From the NCBI GenBank assembly GCA_024349245.1, contig JALDNG010000005.1, positions 20,960,501 to 21,024,500 of the forward strand: DNA of 64,000 bases, given 5' to 3'. The notes below the pieces were generated by a model. The model was given only the letters and a program-made list of their open reading frames with translations. It did no database searches and was not told the DNA's origin. Made by a program: the position numbers and the translations under genes. Source of the stretch: Neodontobutis hainanensis (lineage: Eukaryota > Chordata > Actinopteri > Gobiiformes > Odontobutidae). Position 1 is the first letter of the stretch, and each line of letters opens with the position of its first letter. Positions 24,695 through 37,449 of this stretch are shown here, piece by piece.

Positions 24695-26129
24695 AGTAAA
24701 AGATACAAGAGAGAAAACCCCATGGCACTGTCAGAGGAAGCCGGTGCCAAAATAATGGGTGGTTTCCATTACAAGGAGTGGGCCATTAAGAGCTCATGGT
24801 GCCAAGAAGTAAAACCGGAGTGGAATACAGACGCATGAATAATCAAAGTGCACAGAAAGGACCGCCCTGTGCAAACCCACTGCTGCTCGTCGTGTCATGT
24901 GGTTTGGTCAGGAATATTAACAAAGCCCCAACCTGAGCATCCACCATTCAGCAGTCTAATTAGAGCATAATTTTCACGAGATTTTCAGATTTCAGAGACC
25001 CAGCTGTTCTCAGATTATAAACCCCATTAATATGTGAAGAGGACTCTCATGGACTGAAGTACATCAGAGAAACAAAAGGGCACACAGCTCTTCCAGTGAT
25101 GTAGGAGGACTGGGATTCACACTATGTTTGTTCAGCCACAATTTTGGCATTACAGTATGGAATGTTATTTAAAAAGCATACATTTTTTCACCAAGGTTTG
25201 GGGTTTGTGGCCAGTGCATGGAGACAATGATTCTACTTTAGCCAAATAAATTTTATACTGACTCTTATCTCAAAAATATCTTAAACTGGGATATATTGTT
25301 ATACCTTCTTGAGTCTGTCATGGCTGCTGTTGATTTTAAATGAGAGTTGCTCATTGGTGCATATGCCCAAATAATAAAAGTTGTTTTTACGTTAACACCA
25401 GAGCAGAGGGAATCACTGTTAATCGCCAGCATATATGCATATATGCACTGAATATAGGGTATTATGGCCTCAGCCATCATAGAAATTATTTAAATGAAAA
25501 ACCTCATCTGCTGAGGTTGAATAATCTTGAAAAAGCTAATCTGTAAGCTCGGCTGACCCTATATTTGGACACACACTCAAACACACAAAGCCATTTTCTT
25601 AATTGTTTTGAATAATACAGGCCAGAACCTTTCTTTCTGAAACAAAGTTGGGTTGTCACAATTTTGATATCAGCGGGGATTCACTCCCACCCTCTGAGTC
25701 AAGACAGAAAAACATGAAAAAACATGTAGGCATTAACCTGTGAAATCCTGTATGGACATAAAGAGAGCCTGTTTTCTTCCCTGACCTCCCAGTGGCCGGT
25801 ATCAAACAGGGATCCAATCTTTTTGCCTTAATGACATCATTTCAGACTCCACAGTAATAAGCTATCATTTTTGGTACAGTTTACATAACCACCTCTATTA
25901 TATGGCTGGGTTCCTGTCCTCATTTTAGTAATAAGCCTGAGCCATTATTCACACTGAAAGTAGTAACACTGAATTTTAATGACACATTTTTGACATAGAT
26001 CAAGAGAAAATATAATTTAAATGTACTTTATCTTTTTGACATGTACTAAAGAACTTGAACAGTTTACAGAGCATCATGCCTGTTAGATGTGACTCTGTGG
26101 CAGGAGACATATAAGGTATATACAGTATA
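24695..26129. other. Unassigned DNA
   Basis: No exon or element is recognised. The part 24,840-25,030 is compositionally balanced and contains several TAATTA/ATTAA motifs, but that is weak evidence for regulation. Confidence 0.35.
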
Positions 26130-27045
26130 TGTTCTCTGTTACCTCCTCCTTGAACCGCCACCTTATGGTGGTGGAGGGGTTTGAGTACTCGAATGATCCT
26201 AGGAGCTATGTTGTCGGGGGCTATTTACCCCTGTAGAGTCTCCCATGGCAAACGGGTCCTAGGTGACGGGTCAGACTAAGAGTGGTTCAAAAGCCCTTTA
26301 TGAATAGAGTTAGGGGTTGGGGCTCGAATGCGAGCGCCTGGTGGCTAGACCCCCTCTGACTTCCAGCCGTATGTCTTGGACACTTCAGTGAAGACAGAAG
26401 CGGAGCTGTCACCTGGTGGTGATCAGTTGCTGAAGGAGTCCAACCAGACCTTGGCTTGTGGGACTCCTGAGGCAGCTGAGTAGTACCGGCAGAACAAGCG
26501 GGCGGTAGCTTTGGTGGTTGTGGAGGCCAAACTCGGGTCTGGGAGGAATTTGGGGAAGCCATGAAGAAAGTCTCGGAGGTGGACTTGTCCATCACCCAAT
26601 CTGAAGTCACCGAGGTAGTTAAGGAGCTCCTCGGGGGCCAGGCACCGGCGAGATCCGCCCTGAGTACCTCAAGTCTCTGGATGTTGTAGGGCTTTCTTGG
26701 CTGACATGTCTGCAGCCTCTTGTGGCAGTCGGGGACAGTACCTTTGGACTGGCAGACCGGGGTGGTAGTCCCTCTTTTCAAGAAGTCGGACCAGAGGATG
26801 TGTTCCAACTATAGAGGGATCACACCCCTCAGCCTCCCTGGGAAGTCTATGCCAGGGTATCGGAGAGGAGAATTTAGACGATGATTCGGGAGGAACAATG
26901 TGGTTTTCGGCCCAGTTTTGTCCCTTGCAGCAACTTGTGGGGGGTGCTCGTGGAGTATGGGGTCCGGGGCCGTCTGGTCCCTGTACGACCGGAGCAGGAG
27001 CTTAGGACTATGTCTCTCGGTTGGCCTGGGAACACATCAGTCTAA
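26130..27045 (+). mobile_element. Rex3 (RTE-clade LINE), 5' region with internal deletions
   Basis: The 5' region is recognisable from GAACCGCCACCTTATGGTGG and GATCCTAGGAGCTATGTTGT. Coding remnants follow: 26,600-26,720 includes CTCCTCGGGGGCCAGGCACC and CCTGAGTACCTCAAGTCTCT; 26,775-26,860 encodes the 'KK..R..CSNYRGITPLSLPGK' RT region; GAGTATGGGGTCCGGGG lies near 26,950. At about 27,003 the sequence jumps from GACCGGAGCAGGAGCTT to GGACTATGTCTCTCGGTTGG, which belongs near the 3' end of the element. Most of the RT palm is therefore deleted. Stops and frameshifts occur throughout. Confidence 0.85.
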
Positions 27046-28054
27046 TGAAACAGAGTGTTTTGTATTTGAGTTTTTTTTTTTAAATAATTGCTGAAGTTAG
27101 AATGTGCCAGCCTCTACCATTTACAGCCGTAAAATTTGTTATCTTGAGAAAACATCTAAGTAATTTTCTCTAGAAAATAAACAAAATGAAGTCATTATAG
27201 TGAGAAAACAGGAGAAAAGAAATATATGTTAATGTTATGAATGCATGGCCACTTATGCTTCGTTATAGCCGCCCTGAGCCTGAACTAATCTGTATGAATA
27301 AACCATTTGTTTACACTCAGCTGAGTCAGAAGTTGGATAAGAGCCCAGTTTTCTGAGGCATGTTATGGAAAACCCCTAAGGGTTGTGACTGGTCATGTGA
27401 CAGAAGCATTGGATCAAAATTTTGTATGAAATATAGACACTGAACCAAACAAAAGATGGGTTGATAAAATAAATAGAGCAGGTAGTTATTAAATGTTAGT
27501 TACATCTTATCTTCTAAAACATACTCAAATAAGGCTATGTTTTCTAAACTCTTAAATTACAAAGGTATTAAAATCCTTGAGTATGTGATTGGTTCTCTTT
27601 CCTATAATCTGCTCATTGGTTTATGGAGGAACAGACTAAGTCCGGTCCTGTTGAGTCTGTGAGCTCCTGGACTGGTCCGACAGGTTGAGAGGCAGATCCA
27701 GGCACAGCCCTCTCACTCTGTATTTACTCTCCTTTCTTTTAATCTCTAAATGCATCAGCCTTGTTTGCTCTGTGGGTTTTGTACACATTGGTCGTATATA
27801 TTATGGACATGTGGAGAATTAACTGTACTGTTCCGCACACACAAAGCCAGTCTGGACTGAGGGGGATAATATAGACATGGTGTGCACAAATTCAGCCACC
27901 AGGCTAAGGAAACGTCATTGCAGACCCATTATGTGTGAGATATAAGTGCTGACATGTGAGTCGATGTGTGTCAGGATGTGTTAGCTTATGTCTGGATGAA
28001 GCGGAGGGATATTCATTTATCAGTGTAAATATAGTGAAGTCCAGTTCCTGTACA
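27046..28054. other. Unassigned DNA
   Basis: No supported feature. There is a short poly-T run at about 27,072. Confidence 0.4.
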
Positions 28055-28200
28055 GCAGTGGTTCTCAACTGGTCTGGCCACCACTGGACCCACCGGCCCC
28101 TCTTAATAACAACCCTAATTGGGGAACATTTTCTTGACTTCTCAAATTTATTTAATGAAAAGATGGTACAATTTAAACTTGAGGTGATACAGAATATCAC
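28055..28200 (+). mobile_element. Possible hAT-type 5' end
   Basis: CAGTGGTTCTCAACTGGTCT is the CAGTGGTTCTCAACC-type hAT terminus, followed by CCACTGGACCCACCGGCCCC. No opposite terminus or duplication was identified. Confidence 0.4.
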
Positions 28201-28877
28201 AGTATTTCAACTAAACACAAAAAACTTTAATAATAAAAAGATTTTTGTCAGAATTTTGACAGAACTCTGTAACAGCAAAACCACATTGTGCATTAAGCAA
28301 CACAATAACCAGAGGAGTTCCTGCCAAAAGCCTGTACATAGACAACACCTTCCTGTGTTAGCATCTCAGAAGCTAATGACCAGTCAAGTACACTGTAAAG
28401 GTCAGGGTGTGTTCTTCTGAGGAGCGATGTATCTTGTTAACCACACACTGGCTGCAACATTTTTTAATCAAAGTGCAGTTACCAGGAGACTCAGTACTTC
28501 AGTTCAGCGCCAACCACTCCACTGTTTTTTGCAGCACGTGCATCGTTCATGTACAAATCACTCACAAAACAAGAATTAAGTCCAACCAGGTACTTTTAGC
28601 AATAGGAAAAAAATATTACAGCATCAGTTGCTTTTTGTAACACTGTTTTGTGTCTTGTTCCTGCCAAATAAAAAAATGTAAAAAATAGACTGATGTCTGC
28701 AGCAGCAATTTTATTTGTTTCTTTATTATTTATTTTGGTCAACACAAAGGGAAGAAGAACAAAAATAGTACAATATTTTCTATTGACCAAAGGGTGTAGA
28801 CTGAAGTTGGGACATATTTTGCCAACAATTTCTTCTCAACAATTCACAAAAAAGAAAACCATTTTTTACTGAGGATG

Positions 28878-28999
<122 letters not shown>

Positions 29000-31900
29000 A
29001 TATTCTTATAATCAACTGAAGGAGACAATGAAACAAGAATTTGCTTGAAAAGAAGTAGAAAAGAGTATTCCTGTGTATTATGGATACATGTTTTACCGAC
29101 ATGTACAAATGCAAAGAAAAATTTAGTGCCAATTTAACAAATTATTAAATTGTATTAAAAAACACCATACATGGCAGCATCACACAACAGAAAACCAAAA
29201 TACTTAATACCATTGAAAGAAAAAAACTCCAAAAAACTAGGGACGCACTATTTTTCAGATTCTATATATTACCATTACACAATGGCTTCCGATTGAACTT
29301 GCTGAAAGAGACTAAAATAGACGAAATCTATTTCTGCAACAGCAAGCACTGAGCACAAAGAGTTCTGAATAAACACCCCGAAAAGAAATGGCAGCTGTTG
29401 TGGTTCCTCAAGTGAACCAGGTTTTGTGTGAAATGTAAAGTGCTTCACTCAGATGCCTTCTGAGTATTGCCACACTAGATCAAAGACCGACACTAGTCTG
29501 ATGAGTCTCATCCTCGAGAGGCATGGAATTTGTACACAGAAGGAGGCAGCTGAAAGGGAGCAGCGGAAGTGAATGGAGGTATTCAAAAGACGAGAAAACG
29601 GAAAAAAAAATTGCTGCTGACTCACTAATCACGTCGCCGAGGCACACTGCCCGACTCCCCTTCAGAAGGACAAACTAACGTGTCCCCATCAGCTGTGGAG
29701 AACTCGGAAACTGAAGGTGGCAAACAGAATGGTGAAATAAACTGTCTGATGCCATGTAATAGTCTCTGTGAGTCTCTGTCCTCCCTCGCACAGACAGACT
29801 GATGCAATTTGAAGAAGCAGTAAATCGCCTCGCAGCTAGAGCTGAGTAAAAAACCAAAGCTAAAAATAAAGCTGGGATGAGACTTGCTACAGCCAGAAAG
29901 CTACGGGCTGAGTAATAGAATGAAGAACTTGACCATAGAAAATACAGTCCATGTGTAGACAACACACTGTTAAATCTCTCACAGTGAAGACATATGATTT
30001 TGGAGCTAATTTGTGCAATGCCGCAGAGGATACAGCTCCAAACCAGGCTTACGGTAATTCAATCCACAGGAAACAACAGCACTGTGATTTGTTGCTGCAG
30101 GATTCTGTGGATGTAATGTGGTGTTATCCATTTTTGGTGATTGCAAACAATGCTCACAAAAGAGCGTGTTACACAGATAAGGTCCCAGTGCAGAGTAAAC
30201 AGGGGCAGTGCATTGTAGTCTCATAGTACAACTGTAGTGATACACGAGCTGCTAATCAATGTCCAGCGCTGCCACTGAACTCTCAGGTATCAGTTAGTGG
30301 CACTGTAAGCTAATTATGTTGGGGAAAGTTGTCGTCTTCTTCTAAGTGCACTTACGTCTGAAATATAAAGCCAAGCCTCCATATCACAGTATAAGGAGTC
30401 TATGGGCACACTCATACTGTCAGTCTAAATTGGGCCTAAGTTGTTTCACGCCTTAAAGCATGATGCATTTGACTAATGTAAGTGCACCCAATGACGCTTC
30501 CTTGGGTTTGGCTCGGTTAGAAAAGTGATCATAAGCACGCATATGCAACATTCAGAGAGCATTTAAGTGATGCTGTTTTACTTCATCTGTCATCTATTGA
30601 AATGGAGCAAATGTGTGGTATATAAGATCAACTTTCAAAAGATTAGGCAGATGACAATCACATCCAAAAAACTCTTAGATAGTAGACAGTATAGACTCGT
30701 TTTCTGTATTGTACTGTCGTGATCTTTATTATACAGACAGAGCGCCATACAGCCAGGTCCCCACGCTCAGGCCCAGGTCAGGGTTGATGCATGGAGGAGG
30801 ACAATCATACTCAGCAGTGCATTAAGACTGAACTTTGAATGCAATGGATAAAGAACATGTGTTCTGATGAGCCCAACCTTAGCATAAAAATGCCACTCTA
30901 ATTAATGCAAAATTATGACTAATAATGATTCCATAAAAGCCTATTAAAACAAGGCCATACTAAATGTGTTTCTGATAGCCTGTTTGCACTTGATGTCCCT
31001 TCCATGCTATGGTGTGAAGGCAGTGATTCTACTGGTGAAGCCTCTTAAAAAGTATGAATATGTCCAATGTTTTCAATGGTTTACAGTTGCTGCAAAGAAC
31101 CAGCTGCAGTCTCAAAATGATGACATTATACTTCTACAGGATCAGTGAGAAAAAAACAGATTTTAGACAGCTTATACAACAGACATTTAGGACATACAAT
31201 GTAAAAAACGTAATAAAATGGCAAACAAACTAATATGGAATGTGGATCTTTGAAGTGGCTCCTGAGCTCATATTGTGAACATACAGCTGCATGTGGTAGA
31301 TGTGTGTGAGTGGTCTCTAGGGTTCAGTGGGCAGGAAGAGACGTGAGCGCACTCTCTAAGCTCAAAAAGCACAACGGCTCAAAAACACTGAGCACAGCTT
31401 GCAGCAATGACAGCCAAGTATGCCACACAAAACCTGTCAAACAATTGTCACTGGCAAAGAGCAGGGTGACCTCATCCTCTTATATAGCATATTCACAGTA
31501 AACATTGAATGAGTTAATATGGCCACCAAGAATGTGTTCTTACCCTCTAGTGCTCATATTTCCTGCAGCGAAGTCAATGGCCGAGTTAAGTGTGCAAGTG
31601 TGTGGAATGATTGGACCCGATAGAACACAGAGGAGAGTGGCGTTGTTTCAGACTTCTACAGACTCATTTGAATTGCAAATGGTGGCAGACAGCCTGCTGG
31701 GTGAGGCTGTGAAGTACCAGGAGCAACCTCAAGCATCTGAACTCTCACACAAACAGCACCAACTGCTTTTTAATGTTCAAAAACATTAAACAAAGAAAAG
31801 GCTGGTACATAAAGCTTTGTACAGGTTCATGTCATATATGGACCGTGGAAGTTGGCGAAAGTCATAGAGGAGAATGATAAAGGATGTTTACATGACACTA

Positions 31901-32340
31901 CAGCAAATCAAATTTTTGCACTAGTCTAAACTACCACTAATAAAGCACAAGCACACCCAAGTACACCAAATGAATTTCTCCAAGACATAATACTACACTA
32001 ATGAAATGAGGTTTGTAGGGAAAATAGTGCTACATACAGTATAGGCTTGTGCATAGTCAGGAGCTGGACTAGACCTGCAGTTTTCTGTGCATTGCAGCAG
32101 AAAGTACCATAAGAAAACAGAAAGAAAGGTAGCCTTTAGCCAGTGCTAAAGCAACACCCATAGTGTTGGAAAACAAAAATGTTTTTTGCTACTTTGGCAC
32201 AAGCTAACTTCTTCTGAAGTAAAAAGGTGTGTCTTTGCTAAATAGGGAACAATAACAACCGTTTGGTGTCCTTTCAAATTATACTTAAAAAAAAAAACTT
32301 TTACAGTGCATTATTATATATAGGCTGATAGGTCATATAT
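29000..32340. other. Repeat-poor unassigned DNA
   Basis: Over 3 kb without recognisable mobile-element remnants, unusual for this window. A minus frame at 29,675-29,965 encodes a hydrophobic stretch (SFLAVASLIPALFLALVFYS) but has no domain or clear splice context. If the CpG-rich patch at 35 kb is a minus-strand promoter, this could be intron or 3' untranslated sequence of that gene. Confidence 0.35.
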
Positions 32341-32374
32341 ATGTGTTATAATCTTATGTATGATTATAACACAT
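32341..32374. repeat. Perfect 13-bp inverted repeat (hairpin)
   Basis: ATGTGTTATAATC (32,341-32,353) and GATTATAACACAT (32,362-32,374) are exact reverse complements around an 8-nt spacer TTATGTAT. Confidence 0.85.
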
Positions 32375-32910
32375 ACATAAGAATAAACTTAATCAGTGCT
32401 GCATTAGCCTTGTTCTAGTTTCAGTAGGCTATTGGCTAGGCTTGCTACTGCAAAGAGTGTCAGCTAACAAACCAGTTAAATAAGTTAATGTTAATCTTAT
32501 GCTAACAGAGTAACATTAACTTAAACAGGAAAGGACAAGTTCCACTTCTTCCAGCATTGCTTATGGAAGCAGAGTAGGCTGAGTAAACATTTACTCCTTT
32601 GACTGGGACATGGACATGGTCTATTTAAAAAACCTAATCAAGATATTAAGGTAGCTCAACTACTCGGTCAACAAACTGACTAAAGGCTACCCTCAGCCTA
32701 AAGAGCAGGTTGATAACACAAACAGCACAAATGATTTATAAGCACTAAAGGTCTCATTAGTCATAAATGATACAAGGACATCTCATAAGAACTGACTGAT
32801 AAAAACATCTAATTGGGCCAAGTTATACAGAAGCATTATGGCAATAAATAATGAATACATTGTTTTCACTTTTAGAAACAAATGTCTGTCTCAGAATATA
32901 AAACCCTGAT

Positions 32911-32966
32911 ACACGTATACAAGTACACGTATACAAGTACACGTATACAAGTACACGTATACAAGT
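32911..32966. repeat. 14-bp minisatellite, 4 units
   Basis: Four identical tandem copies of ACACGTATACAAGT. Perfect identity suggests recent expansion. Confidence 0.95.
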
Positions 32967-33639
32967 ATAAGGGGTGACTCACTTCTGAGGGATCAAGAGG
33001 TGTTTAGGCTATTCCAAGTTTTAAGACTTTAAGAGTTTCATATCAGAGCACCAGGAAGGACGTCTTTTAACTTTATTTAACAGCAGCAGATATATGCAGC
33101 TTTAAGACATGCTTTTCTAAGTGGTACAGTATGGGTCATGGTTTGGTACAGGATAAAAGACAATACATACAAGAACAAAAAAGGTTCCTATATACATGAA
33201 AAAAGTTAGTTTGTTGCCTTAAAGCCAAATATAGAAGTGAGTCAATCATTGTTTAGTGTTTTGTTGTGCAAGAGGAAGGAAGTATAGCCGTAGTTTCAAT
33301 AAACAGTGGGAGAAGAATATTGTTTTTGGTTTACACACTCTAATTGTGCTCAGTGCAGAGAATCAACAGACTGGGGCTGGCAGTACTCACTGGATTAAGC
33401 CGAGTTGAAAGATTCATAAATCATGTGCTCGTTGAAAACCATCACAAGACATTGCATTAAACTGAGATTTTTATTCCTAATGTGTCCACTGGGGGTCACA
33501 GTGTTTTAGTAAAAGTAAGACGCAGACCTAAACAGCACAGAGTGTATAAGTTTCTCAAGAAAAAAATGTCCACTTCATATTTATTCACTGACGTGAATTG
33601 TTATTTATTATTGTGATTTCAATATGACATGTGCTGCAG

Positions 33640-33735
33640 ACCGCTTGGCCAGGTCACCATCGTGAAAAAGATCTATATCTCAATGTTTTTTTTTCTGGTT
33701 AAATAAAGGTAAAATTAAAATAAAAAAAAAGAAAA
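33640..33735 (+). mobile_element. 3' tail of a non-LTR retrotransposon
   Basis: CTTGGCCAGGTCACCATCGT, ATCTATATCTCAATG and CTGGTTAAATAAAGGT followed by an A-rich run match the well-known fish LINE/SINE 3' terminus 'ggccaggtctccattgt...ctggttaaataaaggttaaa'. Only the tail is present. Confidence 0.55.
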
Positions 33736-34780
33736 GCCTGTGTGCTTGGTGTGTATGCAGACAGTTTCAGTCTCAAGGAATATAATATTTGGTGGCATTA
33801 TGATGGAGAAAAATACAACAGGACAACTGAGAAGAGAGAAGATACATGAACTATTAGCAGGTGGTCTGAGGAAACAACAGTTGTTTTTTACCTGTTGCTT
33901 AGAGCTCAGTTAGCTACGTTATCACTTGCAAAATAGCCTTAGCATCAAAGTATTGTTGGGGAGAGCTTATGAAAACATACATACTGAAGGCTTTTTCAGT
34001 TGTGATTGATGAAAGCACTGAAACGGACAGTGTAATTGTACTTCTTTGGATATTACTGTTTCACTGCTCTGGCCCACTTTAGATCAAATTATGTATGTAC
34101 GTAAGCATGTGGCCCCTGAATCAGTACAGGTTGGCATTAGTTTTTAGATAGAGTCATGTCATCTCAACCAAGTGAAGAAGAAATAAAAGAATATGGCAGT
34201 GTTTGGTTCCAAGTTTTAGTAACCATGAGGGGTCACCACAGTGGCACAGTTACACTGAGGTCTGACGCTTAATTTGAAAATGGAAGCAGCTCTAAAAGCA
34301 GAGCATCCTGACCTGACCTGTAATGTACCACTCCAGTGCAAACATGCCTTATGTAATTCCTCGAGGCTGGTGTAAGCCACGGGCTAAAGGTGAGAAGTAA
34401 TTCCTAAAGAAGACCTGCCTGAGCAAGTACACAAACAGATGTCTCCGTGCCAGCATTATACATTGTAATACAGCCTACATTAAGATTGAGCACCTTGGGT
34501 TTGTTTCACTTAACCAGTCAGTTTGGAAGAGCACTGGTGAGAGGCTGTTGTGTTTGTTTAGGCCTGTGTTTTGTTGCATCAGGGATGGGTGTGCTGGGAA
34601 TAAACTGAAACCAATCGCAGATCTGGTTTGACTTGAAGAGTCCTACTGAAACATATTAATCAGCAGCTGATTTGTGGAGCTGCAGCACTTCCACCAGAAA
34701 GAAAACGAGAAGAAATCACTTCAGCGGATGAGTGGCTGCTACAGAGTGTTGACTTGCTGTATGGTGTAACAAAATGACGT
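33736..34780. other. Unassigned DNA
   Basis: No exon or mobile element is supported. Confidence 0.4.
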
Positions 34781-34879
34781 TACAACATGCCCTTGCTTTT
34801 CCCTTTTCCCCGTGACCACCCCTTTATGACGGCATTTAGCAGCTGCGCCTTCATCAAATGCATTTCCGCTGCAGTAAAG

Positions 34880-35340
34880 AAACAAAGACAATCTAATAAA
34901 CCAGTATCAAACGCGACAAATTTCCATCTCGCATTCAACACATTCAACAAATCGCTTGCCTTAACGCGCAGCCAGCGACGCGAAGGAAAGGACGAGTAGT
35001 AGGGGTAGAATGCGGAATGTGAACATGAATATTTGAACATACCCTCCTGTCAGAAGGACATCCAGGGGAGGACCATGGACGGAGCGCTCCGGGAGGTCGG
35101 TCCCTGCTACAGTCCTGCTCCAGCCGTTTAAAGTGAGAGGCTTTGAGACGAAGGGAGTGCGAAGTCGGTGCCGGTGAAAAGCCCTAATGAGAGGACGAGG
35201 AGGAGGGAAGGAGAGCGGGAGGGAGGGACGCTGTCAGATGCAGGGAGGCAGCGGGGAGGAACACACGCCGTCCGTTCAGTGCGTGTGTTCGATGCGTAAA
35301 GAACCCTTATGTCAACAAGTCCACGCTCTAAATAAGCATG
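34880..35340 (-). promoter_or_regulatory. CpG-rich patch, candidate promoter and 5' untranslated exon (minus strand)
   Basis: CpG density here is much higher than in flanking DNA (CGCGACAAATTTCCATCTCG, CAGCCAGCGACGCGAAGG, GGACGGAGCGCTCCGGGAGG), outside any recognised mobile element. On the minus strand 35,290-35,050 is C/T-rich, like many vertebrate 5' untranslated regions, and is followed near 35,041 by GGAGG|GTATGTTC, a plausible splice donor. An ATG in good context (CCATGG, near 35,077) reads only MVLPWMSF before a stop, so it would be an upstream frame or the exon would be non-coding. The partner gene is not identified. A plus-strand transcript starting here is also possible. Confidence 0.38.
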
Positions 35341-37449
35341 CGGAAAAATACCTACACTCTGACATAATCCGCATTGTTTCCGACACTAGCTGCCTCTGTA
35401 CAGTGTGGGGTAGTAGTCACATGATCAGAACGCAACAAGCTGACAGCTTATTAAAACGTCCGAAGAAGACGTTTTCATTGGGTATTAAAATATTAAAGGG
35501 ACATCAGAGGGCGCTCGGTTATTTCCCAGAGTGTCGTCAGGGCGCTGCAAATTCTCTTTGATTTTTATCATTGTTGGGGGATATTTGTAAAGGTGTTTCT
35601 AGAGACTTCAAGGCCCCAGGGCAGGAAGTACCAGGAGGCTACCACACTGTAAACATAAGTCACATAAATCCTTGCACACATACAAACAAATGTTTCACAA
35701 AGTTTTTGTTTTGAAATACCTGTGGCAATACTATCTTATGAAGCCTGGGCCCGAAGGATAGGTGGAATTTGCAGTGTGGCAGGGATGGCACTGCCCTACC
35801 CATGCTGCTTAAATATGTCATTGCATCAACAAGTAGGTTAAAAAATGCAACAAAGTAATGCAATAAAATAAATATAATTGCAAGAAATAAATCTGAATCA
35901 TTATACTAGATACTGGCAAAAAAATAATAATGCTTGTTATTCTGCAAGCAGCATCTGTGCCGTTTCTGCCTCACGTTCACTGAAGGCAGCAGGGCTCAAG
36001 AAATAATCAGCCAATCAGATAATTTGTCTAACCTTGCACTGAATATGGATTCTCGCGAGATTTCATAGTTTCCAAACTTGGTTAAAGCCAACCGCTTGAG
36101 TCGAACCATGGTCTCATCGGCCTCTTGTGACCAATGATGTGGCAGCACAGAAGCATCCTCTTCTTATTCTTATCAACATGGCTAGGCTGAAGACGTTAGC
36201 GTTATAGGGGTTGTTATGTATGGGGTATACATAAATGTGTGATAGGTTGATTGAAATAAGAGGCACCATCTAACCTTCATTTAAAAAAAAAACTGTTGGC
36301 TCAGGAACAAATGTTTTCTAGTAGAAATCTCTGAAGAAAATGAGCTCTTGAGCCTATGTAGGAACGCAAAAAATAAAATGAAGAAACACCCTTACTATGG
36401 CATAAAAATTATAATGATTTATTAAATATGATAAAATAATTAACCAAGAAATAATTATTGAGAGAAAATAGTAACACACACAATTATGAATCAATTATGC
36501 ATAACTTCACATATGATTACCAAATGAAGGAGCACTGGGAATGTAAGTTTAGGTTTAACTAAAAACAAAAACAGGGCGTTATGGGACTGGACAAGTTAAT
36601 GGGACGGGTATAAGACCTCAATAGCTAGACGACACTCTGTGATGTTAGGTAAGCAATTACTTTTGGTCACTGGAGCTGAGACAGTACTCAGGTCAGGTTC
36701 CAGTTCAGCTCTCGGGACCAGAAGGACAACTTCTGGTTCCAATCAGGCTCTTAGATCTCCTGGGTCGAAAGATCCTTGGCTCAAACAGTTGTTGAAAGTT
36801 TGCTACATGCTTCCACTGGGCGCTAGCTGGGTTAGCCCCCGAAGGCCATTTGGTAGAAGCCTTCTCAAAACAAAAAGAGGGTGTTGATGAGGAAAAAGAC
36901 GTGGTCTTATTTCGAATTAAGAGAGTTTGCCGTTTTTTCTTTGTCAATGGAAAAATATAATCGTAAAAGTAATTTAAAGGAGGCCGAAACGAGGGGTTTA
37001 CAGGGCTTTGCAAAATTAAGACATTAGTACATTACATCTTATAGTCATAACAGATAGATCCATTGTCATTTTCCCTGCGATGCAAGAATGGACTAAATGG
37101 GTTACAAACTCATGTCTGTTAGAGCTTACTTAGAAGACTTGTTGAAAAAGCAATTGTTTAAGACAGTTGACATGGCCAAAATTATTTAAATGTATAGGTC
37201 TGGCAGTTGCAGTATTTATATTAATGGCAACTGGAGGTTTTGTGTTGTGCATTGCCGTTTATTAAAATAATAGTTAGTCAAGCAACGGAGATATTTGCAA
37301 GACAGTTTAACGAGTAATAGCAAAAGGTTTTTAGTTAGCCAGTTGAGAACATTTGTACGGTATTATGTAGTTTCAGTGTAATATCAAGGTCATCCTTTGC
37401 CCACACCTTCAGTAAAATTATGTATAGAGTCAATAAATCATAAAAGTGG
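35341..37449. other. Unassigned DNA, may contain decayed retroviral LTR
   Basis: This lies immediately 3', in the minus sense, of the envelope remnant, where a 3' LTR would be expected. No paired LTR copy could be matched by eye, so LTR limits are not given. Contains an A-run near 36,285 and AT-rich sequence at 36,360-36,500. Confidence 0.3.

Noticed and set aside
26287..26808. 173-codon minus-strand frame
   Set aside because: Antisense shadow of the Rex3 remnant, which is clearly plus-strand.
29675..29965. Membrane-protein exon on the minus strand
   Set aside because: Hydrophobic stretch only. No convincing acceptor, donor or family match, and AT/T-rich codons make such stretches common.
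32911..32966. CRISPR-like array
   Set aside because: Four contiguous 14-bp units without spacers, in a vertebrate genome. It is a minisatellite.
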